36,903 bases of DNA from Stephanodiscus triporus (Eukaryota; Bacillariophyta; Thalassiosirophyceae; Thalassiosirales; Thalassiosiraceae): positions 1 to 36,903 of the forward strand of contig JALLAZ010000080.1 in the NCBI GenBank assembly GCA_036939755.1, in the 5' to 3' direction. Both the position numbers and the translations under genes were made by a program. This document shows positions 29,122-36,903 of the stretch, piece after piece (the first letter of the stretch is position 1; the number at the start of each line of letters is the position of its first letter). The notes under the pieces are model-generated. The model made no database searches. It was not told where the DNA came from and saw nothing but the letters and a program-made list of their open reading frames with translations.

Positions 29122-31603
29122 GCGGCGTCCTCCGCGATGCTCGAGCGCTTCGCGAGGACGGACAAGCTATATCGCGCGTCGCTAATGTGCTGCACGACGT
29201 CGGTGCGGTTCGTGCCGCGATTTTTCGCGCCGCACGTTCCAGTCGTCCTGCGAGCGACGGTGGAGACGATGATAAACCTCGATCCGAGCGCGATGCGTTC
29301 CATGCCGATCAAGCGCCTTACGGGCACGACCGGATTCGTCGGCGCCGTGATCAAGTGCGAGGCGTACGACGGCACTAGGCCGCGGTCGGGTCCTGCCCGC
29401 GGCGGCGGCGGGAACTCGATCCTGGCGGCGCTGATGATGGGGATGGAGAACGCGTCCAACGACGGAGACGGGGACGACGACGACGATCCGGGGATGATGG
29501 CGGCGCGGGGCGCCGTCGCCTCGCTGTTGGCGGAGGGCGCGATCGATCGATTGTGCGAGGCCTTGGTGGGCAAGTTCCTTAGGCTATACCCCGATGAGGT
29601 CGAGGAGTGGGAGAACGATCCGGAGGGTCGGTACGAGACCGACCTCGCCGAGAGGACGCCCCTCGAGGCGAATAGTGCCCGTCACTGTGGCGGCGCCTTG
29701 CTGCTGACGCTGCTCGATCGAGAGACGGATCGCGTGACGCGAGCTTTGCTGGAGCTCACGCGGCGCGTGGTGCAAGAGGAGTCGTGGCTTGATCGCGAGG
29801 CGTGCTATCGGGCGCTGGAGCTGTGTCGCGTTGCCATGGTGGGGCGGGGGCAAAGGATTCTCGACTTCTCCGACTGGTTCCGGTCGGAACTCGGCCCCAT
29901 GCTGCGCGCGGATTTAGCGGAGGACGCACCGGTCGCCATGAGGGCGATGCAGGCGCGTGCAATACAGGTCGTTCAGGCCTACTCGACGTCCATGAATGCG
30001 GAGGAGTTCGGCGTCGCCTTCGAGGCCATCGCTCGACTGATCGCGGCTCGGGACCTCGTCACCGCCCTCTGTGCGGCACGCTGCATCAGTCACCTCGCGC
30101 TGCTGCACGTCGTTGGAACGGCGGAAAGCAGTGAGCTGACGCACGTGAGGGAACACTCTGTCCTCGCGTTGGGTAATGCTTTCGCGCTGGCGAATAGGTG
30201 CGAATCGGAGGAATGTCTGAGGGTCGACCTGGTACGTCCTGGATGAGCTCGCTTCGCGTTGAACCCCCGTACCACACCTTTCGCCGACCTCTCACCGATG
30301 GAGTTTACTTTGCAGATGTGCGTGAGCGCACTCGTAGAAGCCAATGGATTGTACCTTGAGCCAGTCCTACAGGCCATTGCGGAGCAGTTACCATCTTTGT
30401 GGGAAAGGGCGAGGGATTCCGTTCCCATCCATTCGTGTCTTTTGTCCGGTAAGTTATTGTTCCGATTGATTGATACGCAAGGTTTTTGTCCAGCCTCTCT
30501 AAATGAAAACTCTTCATTTAGTTCTCAATCACTTAATAATGAAGATGGGACACGCAACGGTCGAGAACTATCACGTGCAGAAAGTCTTATTTCCTCTTCT
30601 TGATTACTGCACTGATATCTCTGTTCCTAATCGGGCAGATAATCTTTTGGAAGATGGATTGCGGTTGTGGCTCGTCACGTTATTGTCAAGCCGATTGGTG
30701 ACAATGCGTTCAGCGCTTAGCAATGTGGGTGAATACTTTTGTATGTGTTTTGCCCATTGATTTTGATTTTACTCAACGGTGAATGTTTATTCTTTCACAA
30801 AGATGCTGCCACGGCTTGAGGTAATTATTCAATCGGCGTTGGAGCCGCATTTGAGTCTGAAAGTTCTTCAGTTCTATGCTATTCTTTTGGGGCCAGAGGT
30901 AGTCGCGACGCTTTCGCCTATCCTAAGTCAGCTGCTTGTGAAGCTGACTAGTTGCATTCATTTAGATGGGGACAGTGAAGATGCAATGGATGGCGATGAG
31001 GGATTGAAAGGCATGGACAGGGGAATAACTACCATGAGGAATGCAATTGCATCCTTTGAGTTCTCCGAAGCCATTATGCAACTTTTTCCCGATTTGGGTG
31101 TTTCCATCTGTGCTACTGCTATGTGCAAAGCCGTTTCGGCCATAGCTGGCAATAAGACTATGGCCGCACCCGTATTGGAGTCTATTTTTGCCTGTTTGAG
31201 TCGTTTGCTTTGGACAAATCCCAACTTCCTTGATGAAATTTTTGCAAGCGATCCAAATCAGGATGAAAAAATATCTTTTGTCATTAATCAGTTCATCGGA
31301 ATGGTCACATCGGTCTCTATTGTTGTCATGATGAGCGCGCAGGCCCAAAAGATCTCATTTATCAATCAAAAGGGGGCTTCTCTTGCCCTGTGCTCTGCGG
31401 TATGCCGCTCACCGAGGGTGGCTCGCTTGACAGGTCGGAATGTGCTAGACTTTACTCAAAGACTGATAGAAGTTGAATCAATGTCTAAACTCGATCTAGA
31501 TGGTCTAGTGGGTGCAGCGTGCGGATCAACGAGAAAAGTTGTGGGAGATGGGCCACTGGGTGATTCGGCGACCCGAACGTCCGAGATCTTGAAGTCAGAG
31601 TGA
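28045..31603 (+). CDS. Importin-beta family nuclear transport receptor, importin-11-like
   Basis: Four exons, 28045-30231, 30316-30448, 30522-30724 and 30803-31603 (introns 84, 73 and 78 bp), give about 1107 residues; human importin-11 has about 975. All joins keep phase (donors GTACGT, GTAAGT, GTGGGT). Residues about 30-110 read as the importin-beta N-terminal domain that binds RanGTP: RRPAEDALRDWEDD, then DPIRLMAAILLKNSM. The rest is HEAT-repeat-like helix pairs. Importin-11-like landmarks are LRLYPDEVEEWENDPEGRYE and, in exon 3, VLFPLLDYCTDISVPNRADN then LLEDGLRLWLVTLLSS. It would carry cargo through nuclear pores. Exon 1 is GC-rich with Ser, Thr and Asp runs from trinucleotide repeats; exons 2-4 are markedly more AT-rich. 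A second ATG at 28093 is a possible start. It is convergent with the Vps39-like gene. Confidence 0.85.
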
Positions 31604-32022
31604 GAGCAATCATAATGAAAATCAGTTTTTCCTGTTTGTTTCTTGACTCACAATATGTGCCTTTAATCATGCGATATTCGAATAGCCCTTTGTTGACGGT
31701 CAGTCTAAGAGAGGCTTTGGAAAATGCCGAGAGGGCCGTGGCAAATGTGTAGGCATGTTGATGATTACGCAAACAACGCGAGTGATTTCTGATTGATGAT
31801 GATGCGTTGGCTGGCAGTATCATACTATGTCACGTTGCCGCCTCTACAAAAGAATCTTGTGCATAAGATATTCACATAAGATACCCCCTATTTTATCATC
31901 TATCTCTGGATTTCTGCTTTTCTCTCGTTCCCCTTACTCCTTTGGCAACTGCTTTTCCTTCTGTGTTACACTCTAGAAACAAATCAGTGCGGCAACCCTT
32001 CCTCAAATAACTCCGCACCATT
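31604..32022. other. Intergenic region between convergent genes
   Basis: About 420 AT-rich bases with the 3' ends of the importin (+) and Vps39-like (-) genes. No gene or repeat was recognised. Confidence 0.5.
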
Positions 32023-35000
32023 TCATCCAAACTCTGTATGTCTCACTTCAATATCGTGCAACTCTTCCACGTATTTCCGACCAAATCCAGGAGTAGCACT
32101 TCCATCCTCGCTGAAGTTCGTAGGCATGCCAGTGGCAGAATCCACTTCAAGCACTGTGAAGCGCAATTCACAGGTGAGGAAGGCGGCACCATCGAGACGC
32201 TGAGGCGACGCCGACAGGACGCACCATGCACAACCCATGGCCCCGGGTGGTAACATTTTAAGAGGGAGCTCCATCGTAGGCACGAGCGCTTCGTCTGATG
32301 ACTCTGCAACGACAAATGCTACATTGGCCAGAGTAGGCCTGTCGTCGTTTTGATTGGTTGGTGCCGCTGTAACGTTCATCACTCTGGCTTGGATCACCAA
32401 ACGTCGCGAAAAAAAATGCTTGATCAGAGTGACATCGGGATAATATGGCGAGGCTGCATGCACAGGACGCGCCTTTGTTGGCTTGGATGAGTGCAGTGGC
32501 TCACCCAGGTTCAACCTTTGCAGGGCGGGGGCGCGGAGCGACGCCTGGGACTTCAGCTGAGCTTCGGTCAGCTTCTGCTTGAGCTGGATGTACCTGGAAC
32601 GCAGCAACGCAGATGCTACTGTCAATCTGCGCACTTCGGCTTCGCCCTCGACCACCGCGGGTATCAGAAATGGCCGAACGATGGCGGACATGGGAATGTT
32701 TTTGGGTAGAAGACGCAAAGCCGCTGACTTGTCGATCACGCTGCGACGGAGCGCAAGGACTTGGATTGCGGAAGTTATTCCCCTGTCCGAGTCGGGGTCC
32801 GTACTTAACGCAACTTTAATGAGAGGAATGTACGCGCATTCATAGGGCAGTGATCGCGTCGATCCCATGCCGCCGCCGCCACGTGCTTTTGCCTCATCCA
32901 TCTGCGCCAGCTGCCGCTCGTGCCTGACATCGCAATACTCAAGTGCCAGATCGAGACTTTTCTCCTGCGAATACAGTATCTGGAGCGCGTCCTCGTGCCG
33001 TCCCAAGCGCCCAAGCAACAGGGCATGCTCACGCAAGAACAACGATGGCAAGGACGACAGGAGCCTCTCGGATCGGATTTTGGAGTCTGGCCAACTCAAT
33101 AGCCGCCGCAACTTGAATCTGTATATGGCGCCGAGGTTGGAATCCTCCCCCCTGTCCTCGTCGCCACGCTCAGATATCACACCCTCGAGGAGCAGATAGG
33201 ATAGCTCATCGTGCATATCAGCTATGCGTTCGTCAACCTCGTCGCGAGACGACTCGAGCAGACTACTACTTACCGGAGAAGTCGGTCGCCCGGTGGCAAT
33301 GCCGATTGCCGACTCTAGGTACGAGACAGCCAACGCCCGGCCCGAATCCATGGGTAATGGACACGATGCTCTTCCGGACCCAGGAAAGAAGCTTGAGAAA
33401 CCCTCTTCTGAGGTAGGCTGCCGATGCACATCATCAAGGCTGCCACCATCGACAGCCCCCACTGACTGCTGGGGACTTATGGATTTCAGAAATTCCACAA
33501 CCTTCGACGGATACAACGGGTGTACAAGCGGATCATCCTCGGGTTTCATCATTCTCCACTCCTTCTCATTTTGCGGGTGCATCATCGTGAAGACGCTGAG
33601 GCCCAACGAGGGTTCGCGCGAAATCAAATCTCGCATAGCGCTCGACAGGAGCACTATACGACGGAATCGATCGTCGTTGCTTGACCATAACTCGCCAAGG
33701 TGTGTTGCAATATAGCTGTCAAACTTGATTTGCGACCAACCTCCTGCCCCTCCGATGCTGCTCGTGCTTCCCACGACCCCACCGACATTGCCGACGCCGC
33801 CACCGCCCACTGAATTACGAAAAGCCGGCGAGCTCATGCGCTCTTGCAGCACGTTTATTGCCTTTTCGTGACATCCGCACGACCGCAACAGCCAAACGGC
33901 AGACTCGACGAACTCCATGGTGGCTATCACCTGCGAGGCGCGACTGTTCGACGCGGAGGAGGAAGAGGAGGATATGGGGGCAGAAACCGACGACTGTGTC
34001 GTCAAGAGGGAGAACGACGCCATCAACATCGACGTCACCTCCTTGAGGAGTCGGTCCGCCACCAGTTCGCAAACGGCCACGGCGGCCTTGGAAAATGCGA
34101 GCGACGACGAAATTCCCACGGCGGAGGCGCATGCCTTCGAGGCGCGGATGGCGGCGGCGCCGTCGGGCGAACTCAGCTGATAACAGACTAGGCAGAGCAA
34201 CGTCGTGCAAGTCAGGAGGAAATTCGACCCGAGGGACGAGATAGCGGCAACGTCGTTCGACTCCTGACTCTTCAGTACTTCGAGATCGACCGCCTCCACC
34301 TCCAAGCCGTCGCCCACCTGCAATAAAATGTTGCCCGTATCGCCCGCCGCCCTATTAGCCGACGCCGCCGACGACAACGAAGACGGCGCCCTCGCGCGGA
34401 CGTCGTCGGCTAACCCCAGCACGCTTTCCAGGTACTGCTTCAACAGCACGCGCTTGTGCTGATTGTGCGCGAACGCCGCCGCCGCCGCCGACGACGACGA
34501 TGACGACTGCTCCTGCTGGACGCCGCCGCCGCCGACGCCGACGCCGCTCCCCGCGTACGACGTCGCCGAGAACGTGGCCCCCGAAGCCTCGGCCAATTCC
34601 AGCCGAGGGAAGCCGTTGGGCCCGAATGCGTCGACACAAAGCCTCATCAGCCGATCCGCGAAGTCCTGGGACGACTCGCGATCGTCGACGGCGATCAGCC
34701 TCGACTCTCCCTCGTAGCTCGTCGCAACGACGGCCCTCCTCCTCCCGGACGGGGCGGCGCCGGTCGACGACGACGATGCGGACGATAACGGGAGCGACGG
34801 GAGCGCGGATAGCGCGAAGTAGTCGTTCGGGCGCGTCCCCACCTCGATCGAGGATAGCGCGACGGCGATGCAGGACGGCGAGCGGAAGTGAACCATGCCG
34901 TCGACGGTGAGGATGGCGATCAACGGCCCCGACGAAAGGTCGCCGCCGCCCGACCGCCGCCCGCCCGATGCCGGCGGCAGGGACGCGGCGGCGAGTATGG

Positions 35001-36609
35001 GTCCGGGAAGCTCGGCGGCGGCCGTCGCGGCGCCGTACCCCCCCCGCGATCGAAACGGCGTCGACCGCACGGACGTGGGCACGATGCCGTCCCCGACCCC
35101 CCCGCCATCGCCGCCGTCGCCGCCGCCGTCGGGCGTAGATGCGACCTCGACGACGGCGCACTCGCGTCCGCTCGCGAGGAAGACGAGGCCGACGATAGGC
35201 CTCGGGTACTTGGACGACGACGACAACGACGAGAACGGGCCGCCGGACGATGGAGCGGGACGATTCGTACTCGTAGCCTTCGTCATCGTCGTCGTCGTCG
35301 TCGATGTCGTCGCGGCGTGAGCGACGATCTCCACGGCTATCGCCGGGTGCATCTGCGAGCTCCTCGCGAACGAGGCGATCCTGATCGCGGTAACGTCCGG
35401 GAACGACGACGACAACGACGACGGACGCGCAGTAGCGGCCGACTGCCGACCCTCCGCATCGTTCGCGACGTCCAGATACGACGGCACGGCGAAGAACTCG
35501 TTCGCCACGGCCACGACCGCGACCCTTCCGGAGCAGCATAACGTCATGTCCTGTCGTCCTCCGGCGGACGATGCGCGCGCGCCGGGACGGGGGAGGGAGC
35601 GGGAGCATCCGAGGTACAGGATTGTCGGGGGGCGCGACGACGACGACGACGACGACGACGACTCGGGACGTCGGCGGCGGCAGCGGCCGCCCGGGGACGA
35701 CGATGGGAGGATGATGGGAAGGCCGTACACTCCCGTGCCGGACGCGTAGACGTACCCGGCGTCGGGATGGTACGACGCGCACGACATGCGGGGCAACGTC
35801 GACGGCCCGTCGATCGTCCCCGTCGTCGCCGTCACCGTCGTCGTCGTCCGCGCGCCATCGTCGTCGTTGCCGACGCCGACCCGATCGAGCCGACGGAACG
35901 TCCCGTCCCTCGTCGCCGTCATCAATCGCGCCGCGTACGCGCCGGCATCGCCGCCGCCGACCCGGCCCCCGTCGGCGCCGTCGTCCACCAGCAGCAGGAA
36001 CGTCGGGGCGTGGTCGTAGTAGTAGTCGCCGTCGTCGTCGTCGTCGTGGTCGTAGTCCTCCCCCTCCCCCTCCCCCCCCTGGTCGTCGTCCTCGTCGTCG
36101 TCGCGGCGACGACGACGCGGCCGATGCGCGCGCACGACGCACGCGATCGGGCCGCCGGTGCCTCGGACGTCGATCGACCCCCCCGGCGTCGGGTCGACGG
36201 CCGGCAGTCGCGACGGGTCCGTCGTCGTCGTCGTCCCCGCCCGTCGTGGACGACGGTCTGCGTCGACGCGGTCGCCGCCGGGATGATCGAATCTCGAGGA
36301 AGACGTCGACGAGAACGACGACGACGATGACGACGACGACGGATAATTCCTGCAATGGAACGAGCCGCGATCCGTCCCGAACGCAGCCGAGTAGACGTAT
36401 CGACGTCCTCTTCCTCCTCCTCGTCCCCCGTGTCTTTGGTCGTTGTCGTCGTTGTCGTAGTCGTCGTCGTCGTCGAAGGGATTGTTGTTGTCACTCCGAT
36501 GATCCGAGGCGGACGACGAGGCGATGACGACGGCGTGGACAGTCAGACAGCGAGGGGAGGCGCCGTTGGGGGGGCGGAGGCTCCACGTCGGCCCGAGGGA
36601 TGCCGCCAT
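32023..36609 (-). CDS. Vps39/Vps3 (TGFBRAP1)-like tethering protein with gamma-COP appendage-like C-terminus
   Basis: A single exon of 1528 residues. The first 600 residues probably hold the CNH-type beta-propeller of Vps39/Vps3 proteins but are swollen by Asp, Ser, Thr, Gly and Arg runs. A helical-solenoid region follows. Residues about 1120-1370 match the Vps39 core: ELSYLLLEGVI, YRFKLRRLLSWPDSKIRSER, HALLLGRLGRHEDALQILYS, then DLALEYC, YIPLIKVAL, ALRLLPKNIPMSAIVRPFLI and SRYIQLKQKLTEAQLKSQAS. Family members usually end in a CxxC zinc finger; here it is missing. Instead, residues about 1390-1528 read like the beta-sandwich of the gamma-COP appendage: LANVAFVV, then LPPGAMGCAWCVLSAS, FLTCELRFTVLEVDSATG and KYVEELHDIEV. 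Vps39/Vps3 proteins tether endosomes and vacuoles (HOPS/CORVET); the appendage would be expected to bind coat or accessory proteins. Confidence 0.78.
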   Translation of the reverse strand: MAASLGPTWSLRPPNGASPRCLTVHAVVIASSSASDHRSDNNNPFDDDDDYDNDDNDQRHGGRGGGRGRRYVYSAAFGTDRGSFHCRNYPSSSSSSSSFSSTSSSRFDHPGGDRVDADRRPRRAGTTTTTDPSRLPAVDPTPGGSIDVRGTGGPIACVVRAHRPRRRRRDDDEDDDQGGEGEGEDYDHDDDDDGDYYYDHAPTFLLLVDDGADGGRVGGGDAGAYAARLMTATRDGTFRRLDRVGVGNDDDGARTTTTVTATTGTIDGPSTLPRMSCASYHPDAGYVYASGTGVYGLPIILPSSSPGGRCRRRRPESSSSSSSSSRPPTILYLGCSRSLPRPGARASSAGGRQDMTLCCSGRVAVVAVANEFFAVPSYLDVANDAEGRQSAATARPSSLSSSFPDVTAIRIASFARSSQMHPAIAVEIVAHAATTSTTTTTMTKATSTNRPAPSSGGPFSSLSSSSKYPRPIVGLVFLASGRECAVVEVASTPDGGGDGGDGGGVGDGIVPTSVRSTPFRSRGGYGAATAAAELPGPILAAASLPPASGGRRSGGGDLSSGPLIAILTVDGMVHFRSPSCIAVALSSIEVGTRPNDYFALSALPSLPLSSASSSSTGAAPSGRRRAVVATSYEGESRLIAVDDRESSQDFADRLMRLCVDAFGPNGFPRLELAEASGATFSATSYAGSGVGVGGGGVQQEQSSSSSSAAAAAFAHNQHKRVLLKQYLESVLGLADDVRARAPSSLSSAASANRAAGDTGNILLQVGDGLEVEAVDLEVLKSQESNDVAAISSLGSNFLLTCTTLLCLVCYQLSSPDGAAAIRASKACASAVGISSSLAFSKAAVAVCELVADRLLKEVTSMLMASFSLLTTQSSVSAPISSSSSSASNSRASQVIATMEFVESAVWLLRSCGCHEKAINVLQERMSSPAFRNSVGGGGVGNVGGVVGSTSSIGGAGGWSQIKFDSYIATHLGELWSSNDDRFRRIVLLSSAMRDLISREPSLGLSVFTMMHPQNEKEWRMMKPEDDPLVHPLYPSKVVEFLKSISPQQSVGAVDGGSLDDVHRQPTSEEGFSSFFPGSGRASCPLPMDSGRALAVSYLESAIGIATGRPTSPVSSSLLESSRDEVDERIADMHDELSYLLLEGVISERGDEDRGEDSNLGAIYRFKLRRLLSWPDSKIRSERLLSSLPSLFLREHALLLGRLGRHEDALQILYSQEKSLDLALEYCDVRHERQLAQMDEAKARGGGGMGSTRSLPYECAYIPLIKVALSTDPDSDRGITSAIQVLALRRSVIDKSAALRLLPKNIPMSAIVRPFLIPAVVEGEAEVRRLTVASALLRSRYIQLKQKLTEAQLKSQASLRAPALQRLNLGEPLHSSKPTKARPVHAASPYYPDVTLIKHFFSRRLVIQARVMNVTAAPTNQNDDRPTLANVAFVVAESSDEALVPTMELPLKMLPPGAMGCAWCVLSASPQRLDGAAFLTCELRFTVLEVDSATGMPTNFSEDGSATPGFGRKYVEELHDIEVRHTEFG

Positions 36610-36903
36610 ATTATTATATAGTCGTTCGTGTGTTCGTTAGTTGGGGAGAAGATAAAAAGAGTGAGAGACAAAATAAATATTGTTCTGATCGTCACCTTTG
36701 TCCGCCCGGCCGACCCCCCCCCCTACCAAGAATACACGCTTAACCCTTTCCTGCCGTGGTACGTCATTGGTACGTCATTTACAGCACTTTAAGAATTCAG
36801 TACAAAATTGAACGAGTTCCTACGTTATTTTTATTTTTACGTACTTTCGTATGTATCGATACACCATGTTGAACCACACAACCAACCCGTTCAAAGTGAC
36901 TCA
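36610..36903. other. Right-edge intergenic region
   Basis: 5' flank of the Vps39-like gene. It contains a C-run (about 36712-36723) and a tandem GGTACGTCATT (two units near 36758-36780). No gene was seen. Confidence 0.45.

Noticed and set aside
28245..29573. 442-codon minus-strand ORF inside the importin gene
   Set aside because: It is antisense to a gene with clear importin landmarks, and is Ser/Arg/Val-rich because CGA/TCG repeats lack stops in most frames.
34355..36355. 666-codon alternative-frame ORF inside the Vps39-like gene
   Set aside because: It is Arg/Val-rich low-complexity sequence with no domain, a shadow of the trinucleotide repeats in the real frame.
1..36903. tRNA, rRNA, snRNA or CRISPR features
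   Set aside because: No convincing B-box with cloverleaf, rRNA core sequence, or regularly spaced repeat array was found by eye; a covariance-model scan was not possible.

Overview
The window looks like nuclear DNA from a photosynthetic stramenopile, most likely a centric diatom. Genes have few, short GT-AG introns. Several predicted proteins start with a signal peptide followed by an ASAF-like aromatic residue, the presequence type used by red-algal-derived secondary plastids. Leucine-rich repeat and KSPT-type secreted proteins are of the diatom style, and many coding regions carry long Asp, Ser, Thr or Gly runs encoded by CGT/TCG/ACG trinucleotide repeats. No bacterial operon, CRISPR array, rRNA or convincing tRNA was seen.

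Layout. 1-3864 is AT-rich. It holds the start of a zinc-finger gene running off the left edge, a repeat-rich stretch with a 165-bp direct duplication, and a secreted P-domain protein gene. 3865-11468 holds a thylakoid-type membrane protein (-), an MBD plus CaMKII-association-domain fusion (+), a plastid-targeted protein with two DUF1415-like modules (-), and a membrane LRR protein (+). 11469-20222 holds a small chimeric SAM-like ORF that has captured an inverted piece of the neighbouring gene, an MSH1-type MutS with a C-terminal GIY-YIG nuclease (-), and an organellar threonyl-tRNA synthetase (+) divergent from it. 20223-23050 has a MATH-BTB(-SAP) pseudogene (-) and a longin R-SNARE of VAMP7 type (+). 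23238-28044 has a plastid-targeted protein resembling BFN/UVR proteins (-), a membrane protein whose frame changes once (+), a Cys-rich zinc-binding ORF (-), and an interstitial telomeric array of seven CCCTAA units. 28045-36609 has an importin-11-like karyopherin (+) converging on a very large Vps39/Vps3-like tethering protein (-) whose C-terminus resembles the gamma-COP appendage.

The genes are unrelated housekeeping and lineage-specific genes, not a pathway, but two themes recur. One is organelle function: thylakoid protein, MSH1, ThrRS, the DUF1415-like protein and the BFN-like protein all carry plastid-type N-termini. The other is membrane traffic: VAMP7, and the Vps39-like protein with its coat-like appendage. 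The observations most worth follow-up are two domain fusions (MBD-CaMKII_AD; Vps39-gamma-COP appendage), the inverted capture of an MSH1 fragment into a new ORF next door, and the interstitial telomere tract. All exon boundaries and family assignments were read by eye, without alignment or search.
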